DNA from: CAZHRC01 sp964533865
Lineage (GTDB): Bacteria; Bacillota; Clostridia; Tissierellales; Peptoniphilaceae
Direction of reading: 5' to 3'
Assembly (NCBI GenBank): GCA_964533865.1
Contig: CAZHRC010000005.1
Coordinates: forward strand, 41,255 to 105,254
Length of the DNA: 64,000 nt
Shown: piece after piece, positions 51,041 to 59,428 of the stretch
How the letters are laid out: every line of letters begins with the position of its first letter
Numbering within the stretch: position 1 is the stretch's first letter
Program-made: the position numbers and the translations under genes
The notes under the pieces: model-generated
Databases searched by the model: none
What the model was told of the DNA's origin: nothing
The model's input: the letters and a program-made list of their open reading frames with translations, nothing else

Positions 51041-51087
51041 ATTTAGGATGTAGTTGAGAATTTTACAGGATTTCTCCTGTAGGGTAG

Positions 51088-52401
51088 CTAGGATCCTTGT
51101 CGATAGGTTTTGAAATTGAAGATAATGTTCAAGACCACCGCGGAAAAGGCGACGACGAAAAGTCCATTACTCAGCACCATGGACAAGACGGAAGGGAGCT
51201 GAGCCAAAGCATCGGATGCAAATTCTGCACCAACGCCTAGGGCGATGCTCGTACCAACGATGATGGAGTTGGCGTTGCTTCTAAAATCCACTGAGGAGAG
51301 TATGGAAATTCCTGCTGCGGTTATCGTTCCAAACAGGCCTAAGGTAGCGCCACCGATGACAGGTTTAGGAATCGAAGCGATGAGGGCGCAGAGTTTTGGC
51401 GATAGGCTGATGCCAAGGATGACGATCCCCGCTGTGATAACGGTTGAACGCGCCCCAATCCCGGAAAGCTTGATAATCCCGATGTTCTCGTTAAACATGG
51501 ATGAAGGGAAGGAGTTGAAACAACCGGAGAACACTTGAGAGATGGCTTGACCTCTGAGTCCGTCGATTTTTTGTTTGTCACTGGTGGTTCTTTGAGTGAC
51601 ATTATCCAAAAAGGCATAAGCCCCAAAACACTGGATCATATTGACAAAGCAAAACAGGGTCATGATCACGATGGCGCCAATATTGAACACCGGAATACCG
51701 AGTTTAAAAGGCACGATGAGTTCAAAAACCTTTGCTTGGGATACCGCGCTAAGGTCGAGGAGTCCCAATGGTATGGAGATGAGGGTACCGACGACGATGC
51801 TGATCAGTATGGAAAGGTTTTTGATCAGTTCATTTCCAAAATAGCTCAGGAAGATGATAATCATCAGCACGACAAAACCCAAAATCAAGTTTTTGATGTC
51901 GCCGTAGCCTGGCATATGTGCACCGCCACCTGCAAGGTCTCTAAAAGCGGTGGGTGCAAGGGTGACACCGATCAAGGTGACGAAGGAGCCGATGACGACT
52001 GGAGGAAAAAACTTGACGAGTTTCCCCATAAAAAACGTGCACAAAAACAACAATGCGCCTGATGCGATGACCGCACCAAAGACAGTGGGTAGGTCGTATT
52101 GGGATCCGATGGCGATCATCGGTGCTAACGGTGCAAAAGCCGATCCGAGTATGATCGGGAGCTTGGATCCGATATGGCTACCCAATCCAATGACTTGAAT
52201 CAGTATGGCGATCGCGCTCGTAAACAAATTGGCGGCAATCAAAAAAGTAACGGTGGCTTGGTCGAGACTTAAAGCATTTCCTAAAATAAGGGGAACAGCA
52301 ATGGTGCCAGGGAACATGGTGAGCACGTGCTGTAAGCCCATGGTGATATTCTTATTTAAGGGGAGTTTTGCGTTGATATCAATTGACTGGTTGCTTGTCA
52401 T
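51088..52401 (-). CDS. Xanthine/uracil-type NCS2 permease
   Basis: 437 residues, about 12-14 membrane segments. Landmarks: LQHVLTMFPGTIAVPLILGN at the N-terminus, GSAFAPLAPMIAIG, FVTLIGVTLAPTAF, and the family's late motif region around SMFNENIGIIKLSGIGARS and PVIGGATLGLFGTITAAGI. These NCS2 proteins import nucleobases with protons. The purine-type deaminase 33 bases upstream on the same strand argues for a purine substrate such as guanine, xanthine or urate. Confidence 0.9.
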   Translation of the reverse strand: MTSNQSIDINAKLPLNKNITMGLQHVLTMFPGTIAVPLILGNALSLDQATVTFLIAANLFTSAIAILIQVIGLGSHIGSKLPIILGSAFAPLAPMIAIGSQYDLPTVFGAVIASGALLFLCTFFMGKLVKFFPPVVIGSFVTLIGVTLAPTAFRDLAGGGAHMPGYGDIKNLILGFVVLMIIIFLSYFGNELIKNLSILISIVVGTLISIPLGLLDLSAVSQAKVFELIVPFKLGIPVFNIGAIVIMTLFCFVNMIQCFGAYAFLDNVTQRTTSDKQKIDGLRGQAISQVFSGCFNSFPSSMFNENIGIIKLSGIGARSTVITAGIVILGISLSPKLCALIASIPKPVIGGATLGLFGTITAAGISILSSVDFRSNANSIIVGTSIALGVGAEFASDALAQLPSVLSMVLSNGLFVVAFSAVVLNIIFNFKTYRQGS

Positions 52402-52434
52402 GATGTTTCACTCCTATCTCAGGTGGTTGTGGTC

Positions 52435-52920
52435 TTAATCCCAAAATCCTTTGTGCACTTCAGCGGCTTCGACTTCAAGCTCAGGGAAAGGCCCGATGAC
52501 TTTGATGTCTTTTTGACCTTTAGAAAAAACATCGCGACATGGTAGGTCGAAAGTGGGGTTGATTTCGTTGCTGCCGGTGAGTTCTAACAATCGTCTTTCT
52601 TCCATAGCATAGACGACGGTGCCGACATTTCCCCAGTAGATGGTTCCTGAGCACATCGCGCATGGTTCAGCAGTGGTGACCAATGAACACTCCCATAGGA
52701 AATCTTTATCGTACTTTTGGGATGCTCTTTGAACGAGAGTGCACTCAGCGTGGCCTGTGGCAACCTTTTCAGTGAGTTCGATGTTTTCTTGTTCCATGAG
52801 GATATTGCCGTCTTTGTCAGCGAGCAAAGCGCCGAATGGGGTGTTACCGTTTGCACGGGCATCGCGAGAGATTTGAATCGCTCTTTTCAACAGTTCGGTG
52901 TACTTTTCATTTGTGATCAT
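52435..52920 (-). CDS. Nucleoside/nucleobase deaminase (guanine-deaminase-like)
   Basis: 161 residues of the cytidine-deaminase fold. Zinc motif: GHAECTLVQRA (the HAE) and TTAEPCAMCSGTIYWG (PCxxC). The C-terminal DVFSKGQKDIKVIGPFPE and length match the small guanine deaminase GuaD rather than tRNA-editing TadA. It probably converts guanine, or a related base, to xanthine after import by the neighbouring permease. Its promoter and a perfect palindrome lie immediately upstream on its strand, indicating repression. Confidence 0.87.
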   Translation of the reverse strand: MITNEKYTELLKRAIQISRDARANGNTPFGALLADKDGNILMEQENIELTEKVATGHAECTLVQRASQKYDKDFLWECSLVTTAEPCAMCSGTIYWGNVGTVVYAMEERRLLELTGSNEINPTFDLPCRDVFSKGQKDIKVIGPFPELEVEAAEVHKGFWD

Positions 52921-52941
52921 TTGTAACCCTCCTATGATTTT

Positions 52942-52968
52942 AACGTTAGACGTCAGACGTCTAACGTT
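52942..52968. promoter_or_regulatory. Perfect 27-bp palindrome, candidate GntR operator
   Basis: AACGTTAGACGTC (52942-52954), a central A, and GACGTCTAACGTT (52956-52968) are exact inverted repeats. It lies 13-39 bases downstream of the deaminase -10 box and about 100 bases before the divergent GntR gene, where a repressor could control the deaminase and permease. Confidence 0.75.
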
Positions 52969-52980
52969 TAAGATAAATTT

Positions 52981-53008
52981 ATTTTACCATACTGGAAACG
53001 AATGTCAA
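52981..53008 (-). promoter_or_regulatory. Promoter of the deaminase-permease operon
   Basis: On the minus strand TTGACA (53008-53003), a 16-base spacer and TAAAAT (52986-52981). Transcription would start close to the palindrome. Confidence 0.75.
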
Positions 53009-53067
53009 CAGTAAATCTCAAAAGATGGTATACTTAATAGTGATAAATTGATAGGAGGATTCTATAA

Positions 53068-53811
53068 ATGGCTGTAAGAAGGACCAAATTATCAGAAGAA
53101 ATCAAACAGGATTTATTGATATATATTGAAGATATGCGTCGTGACAAAGTCGATAAATTCCCATCGGAAGATAATCTTTCAAAGATGTTTAAGGTTAGCC
53201 GAGCGACGATAAGAACGGTGCTAAATGACTTGGAAAACGATGGGATTATCATAAGAAAGCACGGGATCGGAACGTTTCTTAATGAAATGACGATTCCTTT
53301 TCACGTACAGTTTTCGCCAGTATCCCTGTATGCAGATATGATTAAAGAATACGGCTACGAGTACAAATCTATGCATATCGGATCACCGGAAGTGGTTGAA
53401 GGAGTGGAGCCAGGTATTTATGAAAAACTGAAAATTGAAAAAGATGAGAAGTTAATCTTTACTAAGAAATTATTTTATGCAGATAATAAGCCCTGTGTTT
53501 TTTGCATTGACTATTTTCCATTAAAACTTGTCAAAGATGCGGCTTTGATGGACAAGATCGGGTACTACGAGGAATCTCTTTTTCAATTCCTAGAGTGCGA
53601 GCTGGGCAGAAAGATTGTATCGGATCAAGCAGAGATCCGAACGACAACTTCAGAAGAAACCGAAGTATTGAAAACTTACTTTCCAGCGACTACAAGATCA
53701 TTTTTGCAATTAAATTGCATCAATTACGATGAAGACAATGTCCCTGTGCTTTATGCTGAAGAGTATATCGATACGAATTTGATTCGCTTTTATAGTATGA
53801 GAAAAAAGTAA
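53068..53811 (+). CDS. GntR-family (HutC/UTRA) regulator
   Basis: 247 residues. Helix-turn-helix: DKFPSEDNLSKMFKVSRATIRTVLNDLENDG, with IIRKHGIGTFLNEM as wing (each read in pieces across the domain). The UTRA part contains KNLFYADNKPCVFCIDYFP-like sequence and QLNCINYDEDNVPVLYAEEY. Ribosome site AGGAGG. Divergent from the deaminase/permease operon and separated by a strong palindrome, it is the probable repressor of purine-base use. The effector is likely a purine-pathway metabolite. Confidence 0.9.
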   Translation: MAVRRTKLSEEIKQDLLIYIEDMRRDKVDKFPSEDNLSKMFKVSRATIRTVLNDLENDGIIIRKHGIGTFLNEMTIPFHVQFSPVSLYADMIKEYGYEYKSMHIGSPEVVEGVEPGIYEKLKIEKDEKLIFTKKLFYADNKPCVFCIDYFPLKLVKDAALMDKIGYYEESLFQFLECELGRKIVSDQAEIRTTTSEETEVLKTYFPATTRSFLQLNCINYDEDNVPVLYAEEYIDTNLIRFYSMRKK

Positions 53812-54007
53812 AAGGATGTCGTGGTAGGTAGGAGATGCGGTGATCAAATTCATACAGGTGAGATGTACGTTGCTACAAGAGGTGCAATCATCTTTGGTGT
53901 GATGAAAGTCAAAGGTGTAAAGGGTTGTAAAGTTATGATCAAAGAGTGTTCACGACAGCCTTGCTCACCTTATCACGATTCTTTATTGTATTGGGCGCAA
54001 ATCGATC

Positions 54008-54034
54008 AAAAACCTCGTTGAGAACGAGGTTTTT
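54008..54034 (+). terminator. Intrinsic terminator
   Basis: AAAAACCTCGTT and AACGAGGTTTTT pair perfectly over 12 bp with a GAG loop; the T-run is part of the second arm, so it works on both strands. It ends the GntR transcript. Confidence 0.9.
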
Positions 54035-54614
54035 GTATTTATACGCGATTGTAATCCTCTTTATATTCAGAAGCGTTATTTGGTGAGGGCTTATCAATGA
54101 TGTGACACTTTCTTTATTTGCGGAGATGTGTTAGAAGATGATGTTTAGGCGAGAGGGGAAAGGGGAAAGGGGAAAGGGGAAAGCTAGCGAGTACAAGATA
54201 GAAACCTTTTCACATACTCGATTGATCGATGATGTGATAGGGCTATCCGTTGATCGATTGATATCGCCCTCGTTTCTAAGGTGATTGTGGGTTACTCATC
54301 TATGTTAAATAGCTCAATAAAGAGTTAGCCCAAGAGGTTTTAAATGAGGATTTGATGACTTGATGATTATCATGATGATGAAGGGGGAGATAAGCTGTAA
54401 ATTTAACGATTCGTTAGGATTGTGAAAATAGCATGCAATATACTACAGATTGAAAAAGTGGCGTATTAAAGGGATTTGTAAAAAATACTATGGTTTTTTA
54501 TTGTTAGAAATGAGATAATTATGACTGTCGTATTTACGTTTCGTCATAAAAACAAGGGATTGGGTCATATATCCAGACCCGAAATAAACGATTCGTTGAA
54601 ATACCCGTGCACGC
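54035..54614. other. Non-coding stretch with G-rich repeat and two AACGATTCGTT palindromes
   Basis: About 580 bases without a credible gene. It holds four copies of GGGGAAA (54155-54182) and two copies of AACGATTCGTT (54405-54415 and 54587-54597). The second copy lies 18 bases before the -35 box of the Lrp gene. Otherwise AT-rich with nothing I recognise. Confidence 0.6.
54155..54182 (+). repeat. Four tandem GGGGAAA units
   Basis: GGGG runs at 54155, 54162, 54169 and 54176, each followed by AAA. This fits the pattern of a G-quadruplex with four tetrads and three-base loops on the plus strand, and would also be prone to slippage. Confidence 0.85.
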
Positions 54615-54643
54615 TTGTAACCCGTAAAAAATTACGGTAGACT
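54615..54643 (+). promoter_or_regulatory. Promoter of the Lrp-pruA operon with embedded dyad
   Basis: TTGTAA (54615-54620), a 17-base spacer and TAGACT (54638-54643). The spacer is almost entirely a perfect dyad, CCGTAA-AAAA-TTACGG (54622-54637), a likely autoregulatory site. Confidence 0.6.
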
Positions 54644-54666
54644 GATACTAGAAAAGAGGTGTGGTG

Positions 54667-55125
54667 ATGATAGATGATAACGATTCTAAGATAGTACGCC
54701 TACTTTTAGACGACGGACGAATGAGTCATGAAGCCATAGCCCGTAGGACAAATTTTTCGAGGCCTGCCATCCATCAACGGATTGCCAAATTGACTGAGCA
54801 AGAGACGATAAAAGGTTATAGTGCTAAAATCAATTGGGCGGATCTCGGCTATTCGATCGATGCTTTTGTGTTTTTAGTGGTGCATACGAAAAACTTCAAT
54901 CGCATGATCGAGGAAGTGATGGCATTGACTCAAGAAGGCATTTTGATCCAAAAATGTTATCGAGTCACTGGCCTAAAATGTCTGATGCTAAGGATAAAAG
55001 CCTATTCGTCAAATGATTTAACGCGTCTACACGATTCATTACTTCAAATCGAAGGGATGATCGAAACCGAAACGATGTTAGTGTTACAAGAAGAAGAAAT
55101 GAGTTATTACGAGGAGGTAGATTGA
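54667..55125 (+). CDS. Lrp/AsnC-family transcriptional regulator
   Basis: 152 residues from ATG 54667, behind AGAGGTG; two GTG codons upstream are alternatives. The helix-turn-helix is MSHEAIARRTNFSRPAIHQRIAKL (read in two pieces), and the RAM ligand domain follows (IEEVMALTQEGILIQKCYRVTG, LLQIEGMIETETMLVLQ). Such regulators sense amino acids, and one next to pruA commonly responds to proline-family compounds. It ends just before pruA and shares its promoter. Confidence 0.92.
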   Translation: MIDDNDSKIVRLLLDDGRMSHEAIARRTNFSRPAIHQRIAKLTEQETIKGYSAKINWADLGYSIDAFVFLVVHTKNFNRMIEEVMALTQEGILIQKCYRVTGLKCLMLRIKAYSSNDLTRLHDSLLQIEGMIETETMLVLQEEEMSYYEEVD

Positions 55126-55128
55126 TTA

Positions 55129-56712
55129 ATGAATGGAACACCTGTAGTACATGATTACATTAATGAGAAGGTATTGACCTATGAGGTAGATGGCAAAGAT
55201 TATCGAGAATTGATGGCGACCTATGAAGAGATGAAGTCTCAAGTGGTAGATATTCCAATCGTTATCGGTGGCGTCGAAATACGCACTGATGTAGTGCGAG
55301 AAGCCCTCATTCCCCACGATCGCCACCATGTCATAGGAACTTATTATCTGGCAGGGGAAAAAGAAGCTCAAATGGCGATCGATGCGGCTTTGAAAGCACG
55401 TGTGCTCTGGGCAAGACTTCCTTGGGAACAGCGAGTGAGCGTTTTTTTGAGAGCGGCTGAACTTGCGCGCGGTTCTTGGAGAGCTCGATTAAACGCTGCA
55501 ACTATGCTTTCTCAAAGCAAGACTTACAAACAAGCAGAAATCGATTCCGCTGCAGAGCTGACCGACTTTCTGATGAGCAATGCCCAGCTGTTAAGTGAGC
55601 TTTACGTTGATCAGCCCTATTCCCCAAAATCCATGTGGAATCGCACAGAATATCGTCCATTGGAAGGGTTTGTTTTTGCGGTATCCCCGTTTAATTTCAC
55701 ATCGATTGCAGCCAATTTATCTGCGGCGCCTGCAATCGCTGGCAATACGGTGGTGTGGAAACCTTCAAATTCAGCGGTATATTCGGGGTATGTAATTTAT
55801 CAACTGTTCAAAGAAGCGGGGCTTCCAGATGGCGTGATCAATTTCTTGCCAGGGAATAGTAGCGATATTGGCGATGTTATCCTCACTCATCCTAGCCTTT
55901 CGGGGATTCACTTCACGGGATCGACCCAGTCTTTCCGCAAAATGTACAAGACCATCGGAGATCATATCGATGGCTACAAAACCTTCCCAAGACTTATCGG
56001 TGAGACAGGCGGAAAAAACTACGTATTGGCCCATGACACGGCGGACTTGAAAAAACTAGCACGCGGCTTACGAGATGGCGCATTTGAATACCAGGGACAA
56101 AAATGCTCTGCAGCGTCGCGAGCGTATATTCCGGAATCCATATGGGAAGCGTTTAAACCAGTATTAATTGAAGACGTTCAAAAAATAAAAGTCGGCGATG
56201 TCGAGCAGTACGATACCTTTATGGGAGCTGTCATCGACGAAGGAGCTTTTAAAAGCATTACGAGTTACATCGATTACGCGAAAGCATCTGAGGATGCACA
56301 GATCATTTATGGCGGTGGCTATGATGACGCCAAGGGGTATTTCATCGAACCGACGATTATTGTAACGACGGATCCTCATTTTAAAACGATGGAAGAGGAA
56401 ATTTTTGGACCAGTACTGACTATCTATCTCTACACGTGTTCGTTGGAAGAAGTGATGGATCTCGTCGACCAGACATCGATTTACGGGCTGACCGGTGCGA
56501 TCTTTGCAGAGGACCGCTATATCATACATCAGATGGAAGACCGGCTCGTGGATACGGTGGGTAACTTCTATATCAACGTCCGTCCAACCGGTGCCGTCGT
56601 TGGTCAACAACCTTTTGGTGGTGCAAGAGCCTCGGGAACCAACGATAAAGCTGGTGCAAAATCCAACGTGATGCGTTGGGTGAGTGGAAGGGTGATCAAA
56701 GAGCAATATTAA
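55129..56712 (+). CDS. pruA: L-glutamate gamma-semialdehyde (P5C) dehydrogenase
   Basis: 527 residues, near the usual 515-545 of the type-1 enzyme. Landmarks: GFVFAVSPFNFTSIAANLSA, the NAD-binding GIHFTGSTQSFRKMY, the general-base region LIGETGGKNYVLAH and the catalytic C326 in FEYQGQKCSAASRAY, then GPVLTIYLY and QQPFGGARASGTNDKAGA. It oxidises glutamate semialdehyde, in equilibrium with pyrroline-5-carboxylate, to glutamate. Here P5C would come from the hydroxyproline dehydratase encoded 2.7 kb downstream. The start is three bases after the Lrp stop. Confidence 0.95.
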   Translation: MNGTPVVHDYINEKVLTYEVDGKDYRELMATYEEMKSQVVDIPIVIGGVEIRTDVVREALIPHDRHHVIGTYYLAGEKEAQMAIDAALKARVLWARLPWEQRVSVFLRAAELARGSWRARLNAATMLSQSKTYKQAEIDSAAELTDFLMSNAQLLSELYVDQPYSPKSMWNRTEYRPLEGFVFAVSPFNFTSIAANLSAAPAIAGNTVVWKPSNSAVYSGYVIYQLFKEAGLPDGVINFLPGNSSDIGDVILTHPSLSGIHFTGSTQSFRKMYKTIGDHIDGYKTFPRLIGETGGKNYVLAHDTADLKKLARGLRDGAFEYQGQKCSAASRAYIPESIWEAFKPVLIEDVQKIKVGDVEQYDTFMGAVIDEGAFKSITSYIDYAKASEDAQIIYGGGYDDAKGYFIEPTIIVTTDPHFKTMEEEIFGPVLTIYLYTCSLEEVMDLVDQTSIYGLTGAIFAEDRYIIHQMEDRLVDTVGNFYINVRPTGAVVGQQPFGGARASGTNDKAGAKSNVMRWVSGRVIKEQY

Positions 56713-56720
56713 ACAGGGAG

Positions 56721-56756
56721 TGTAGAACACCGATATGTCGATCTTGGGGTTCTACA
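56721..56756 (+). repeat. Intercistronic hairpin between pruA and the NSS transporter
   Basis: TGTAGAAC (56721-56728) and GTTCTACA (56749-56756), perfect 8-bp arms, 20-base loop, no T-run. A processing or stability element is possible. Confidence 0.5.
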
Positions 56757-56790
56757 GTCCTCCTAAAAAATATCTATTAAGGGGTGTGTT

Positions 56791-58290
56791 ATGGCTAAGA
56801 ACGAACATAAGAAGGAACAATGGGGAAGTCGAATGGGCTTCATCTTTGCAGCTTTAGGGATGGCTGTGGGGACGGGAAATATTTGGCGATTTCCTCGAGT
56901 GACAGGGAGCAACTACGGTGGATCTTTTATTATCGCCTATATTATCTGTAATTTGCTCTGGGTATTTCCGTTGCTCATGACGGAAATGGGTATGGGAAAA
57001 TCCACTCGCTTGGGTACGATTGGCGCGTTTAGAGATTTCTTTGGCAAAAAAAGGGGATGGATGGGCACATTTATCGCTTGGGTGTGCGCAGCGATCACTT
57101 TTTATTATGCAGTGGTTTTTGCACAAGCACTTCGCTATTTGGTTTTTGCCATTCAAGGTGCACTAAAACCGGGAATGGATTCTCAAGCGTTATGGGATGG
57201 GTACCTTTCAAATCCTGTTGAAACGCTAATCTTTACCTTGATCGCCAACTTATTGATGGGCTATTTTATCTATAAAGGAGTAAATGCAGGTCTCGAAAAA
57301 CTCGGAAAGATAGCGGTTCCACTGCTATTTACTTGCCTAATCGGCATTTCGGTGTACTGTATGGGTAGACCAGGCGCTACAGCAGGATTGGAATTTTTAT
57401 TTATTCCTAAATTTGAGCATCTATTGGATCTGAAAGTCTGGCTAAATGCGTTGACTCAAGCGGCTTGGTCGGCTGGAGCCGGGTGGGGGATGATGCTGAC
57501 TTATGCCAACTACTTTAAAGACAACGAAGATATTGTGGTCAACAGTGCGATGATTACCTTTGGAGATATGACGGGAGCGATGCTCGGTGGTTTAGCGGTC
57601 TTACCTGCGGTATTTGCCCTTTCACAAACCTCCGAAGCAGCTGTGGCTTCGCTACAAACTGGCAACGTTGGCCTTACTTTTATCACCTTGGCCTCGTTAT
57701 TTCCTACTATGCCAGGTGGTAGGATTATCGCCATCTTGTTTTTCCTTGCCTTATCCTTAGCCGCGTTGACTTCTATTGTACCTCAAGCGGAAGCGGTGAC
57801 GCGCAATTTGGTCAATACTGGTATGGATCGCAAGAAAACGGCGATTGGATTCACTGTTGTTTCATTTTTGTTTGGAATTCCGTCGGCTTTGAACATTGAT
57901 TTTTTGAATAACCAAGATTGGGTTTACGGGATTGGATTGATCGTTTGCGGGATTTTCTTTGCCCTTGCGATATATAAATTTGGCGTTGATAAATTTCGTA
58001 CCCAAGTACTCAATCCGCCAAGTGATTTTAAAATTAACAAATTCTACAACATTTCGATGTATTTATTCCCGGTGCTGTTTGTCAGCGTGGTGGGATTCCA
58101 TCTGTGGAATGCGGCAATGGCAACTCCAGAGACATGGTGGCACCCGATCGCAGTCGAAAATGTAGGAACGGTAATCGCTCAATTACTGGGCTGGGCTATT
58201 GTATTTATCGCTGCAAATAAAAGGATTAACGCGGCTATTACCGCCCCTCGTCTAATGGACGAAGGCACTTTTATTTCTAACCAACGTTAA
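56791..58290 (+). CDS. Sodium-dependent amino acid transporter (NSS/SNF family)
   Basis: 499 residues with about eleven to twelve membrane segments. The sodium-site stretch is FIFAALGMAVGTGNIWRFPR with SNYGGSFIIAYI; SAGAGWGMMLTYANYFKDNED is the TM6-like part. Members import amino acids with sodium. Placed between pruA and the hydroxyproline dehydratase, it is the probable importer of trans-4-hydroxyproline or proline; this is context, not sequence. Like several bacterial NSS importers it is followed by a tiny membrane protein. Confidence 0.92.
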   Translation: MAKNEHKKEQWGSRMGFIFAALGMAVGTGNIWRFPRVTGSNYGGSFIIAYIICNLLWVFPLLMTEMGMGKSTRLGTIGAFRDFFGKKRGWMGTFIAWVCAAITFYYAVVFAQALRYLVFAIQGALKPGMDSQALWDGYLSNPVETLIFTLIANLLMGYFIYKGVNAGLEKLGKIAVPLLFTCLIGISVYCMGRPGATAGLEFLFIPKFEHLLDLKVWLNALTQAAWSAGAGWGMMLTYANYFKDNEDIVVNSAMITFGDMTGAMLGGLAVLPAVFALSQTSEAAVASLQTGNVGLTFITLASLFPTMPGGRIIAILFFLALSLAALTSIVPQAEAVTRNLVNTGMDRKKTAIGFTVVSFLFGIPSALNIDFLNNQDWVYGIGLIVCGIFFALAIYKFGVDKFRTQVLNPPSDFKINKFYNISMYLFPVLFVSVVGFHLWNAAMATPETWWHPIAVENVGTVIAQLLGWAIVFIAANKRINAAITAPRLMDEGTFISNQR

Positions 58291-58301
58291 GGAGGAAGTC
58301 A

Positions 58302-58412
58302 ATGAGTGGAGAAGGTATTTTATGGATGGCACTATTGTTGACCTGTACAATAGGGATGTTTATCGTTATCGCAAGATACGCGATGCACTGCGAGGAAAAG
58401 AAGGAACAGTAG
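58302..58412 (+). CDS. Small subunit of the NSS transporter (MetS-like), 36 residues
   Basis: ATG at 58302 behind AAGGAGGAA, eleven bases after the transporter stop. The peptide reads MSGEGILWMALLLTCTIGMF then IVIARYAMHC and a charged tail EEKKEQ: one membrane helix. Corynebacterial MetP needs a similar tiny partner, MetS, and the layout (NSS gene, then one-helix peptide) recurs in many bacteria. Too short for many gene finders. Confidence 0.7.
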   Translation: MSGEGILWMALLLTCTIGMFIVIARYAMHCEEKKEQ

Positions 58413-58524
58413 CGGGTTCTTCTCATAATATTGCTGATTGTTTTAACAAGACGGGATGAGGTGGACGTCACAGGTCACGTTGAGGTATAATAGTAAGTAA
58501 GGCAAAAACAGATAGGAGCAATCA

Positions 58525-59427
58525 GTGAACAAAGCACTTGTTTTTAATATTCAACGTTTTTCGGTACACGATGGACCAGGTATACGAACTACCATTTTTT
58601 TAAAAGGATGTCCATTGAGATGTGCGTGGTGTCACAATCCAGGTAGTCAAATTGCCGTTCAAGAGATGGTGCATGATAAAAGCCTGTGTGTGTTGTGTGG
58701 GACCTGCGTCAGAGTATGTCCTAAGAGAGCTGTCACTCAAGTTGGAGAAGAGATCCTCACTGACCTTTCTAAGTGTCATTTCTGTGGCGAATGCGTGATT
58801 CATTGCCGCCATAGCGCTCGGGAGGTTATAGGTCAATGGTACACGGTGGATGAGTTGGTCAAAGAGGCCATGAAGGATGAGATATTTTATATTACATCCA
58901 AAGGGGGTGTTACCCTTTCCGGTGGTGAACCGCTCATGCAAGTGGAATTCTTAGAAAAGCTTTTAGTTCAACTCAAAGCAAAAGGAATTCACACGGCTGT
59001 GGATACTTGTGGTGATGCGCCTTTTGCCCATTACGAGCGATTAGTACCTTATGTGGATCTTTTTTTATACGACTTAAAAGCGTTAGATGTTCAAAGGCAT
59101 AAAAAGTGGACCGGAGTGACCAATGAAAGAATTTTAGAGAATTTAACAAAACTGAGCGGGATCCATCAACACATTAATTTACGCATCCCCATCATCGAAG
59201 GGGTAAACGCAGAGATGGAATTTGTGGACGAGGTTTTGACTTTTATCGACGGGCTGCACATCGAGTCAATTAACGTATTGCCCTACCACAACATCGCCCA
59301 ACACAAGTACCGTAAGTTGGGAAGGGTTTACGATGCAGAAGCCATGGGCGTTCCTTCAAATGAAAAAATGAACGCTATTGCAAAACGCTTTGAACTAGGG
59401 GGCATCCCTACTAAAATAGGAGGTTGA
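58525..59427 (+). CDS. Glycyl-radical-enzyme activase (radical SAM)
   Basis: 300 residues. The radical SAM cluster motif is C29-PLR-C33-AW-C36 in FLKGCPLRCAWCHNPG. A two-cluster ferredoxin insert follows: CVLCGTCVRVCPKRAVT and CHFCGECVIHCRHSARE. Then the SAM-binding GGVTLSGGEPLMQ and the usual VLPYHNIAQHKYRKLG. It should install the glycyl radical on the enzyme encoded next, using SAM and an electron; the genes are two bases apart. The class with the extra ferredoxin clusters is typical for activases of dehydratase-type enzymes. Confidence 0.95.
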   Translation: MNKALVFNIQRFSVHDGPGIRTTIFLKGCPLRCAWCHNPGSQIAVQEMVHDKSLCVLCGTCVRVCPKRAVTQVGEEILTDLSKCHFCGECVIHCRHSAREVIGQWYTVDELVKEAMKDEIFYITSKGGVTLSGGEPLMQVEFLEKLLVQLKAKGIHTAVDTCGDAPFAHYERLVPYVDLFLYDLKALDVQRHKKWTGVTNERILENLTKLSGIHQHINLRIPIIEGVNAEMEFVDEVLTFIDGLHIESINVLPYHNIAQHKYRKLGRVYDAEAMGVPSNEKMNAIAKRFELGGIPTKIGG

Positions 59428-59428
59428 T

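Noticed and set aside
53821..54021. 66-codon frame after the GntR gene
   Set aside because: GTG start, no family resemblance, and its end lies inside an intrinsic terminator; most likely the 3' untranslated part of the GntR transcript.
54155..54182. CRISPR-like repeat
   Set aside because: The repeat unit is only seven bases with no spacers; no cas gene and no other array is present.
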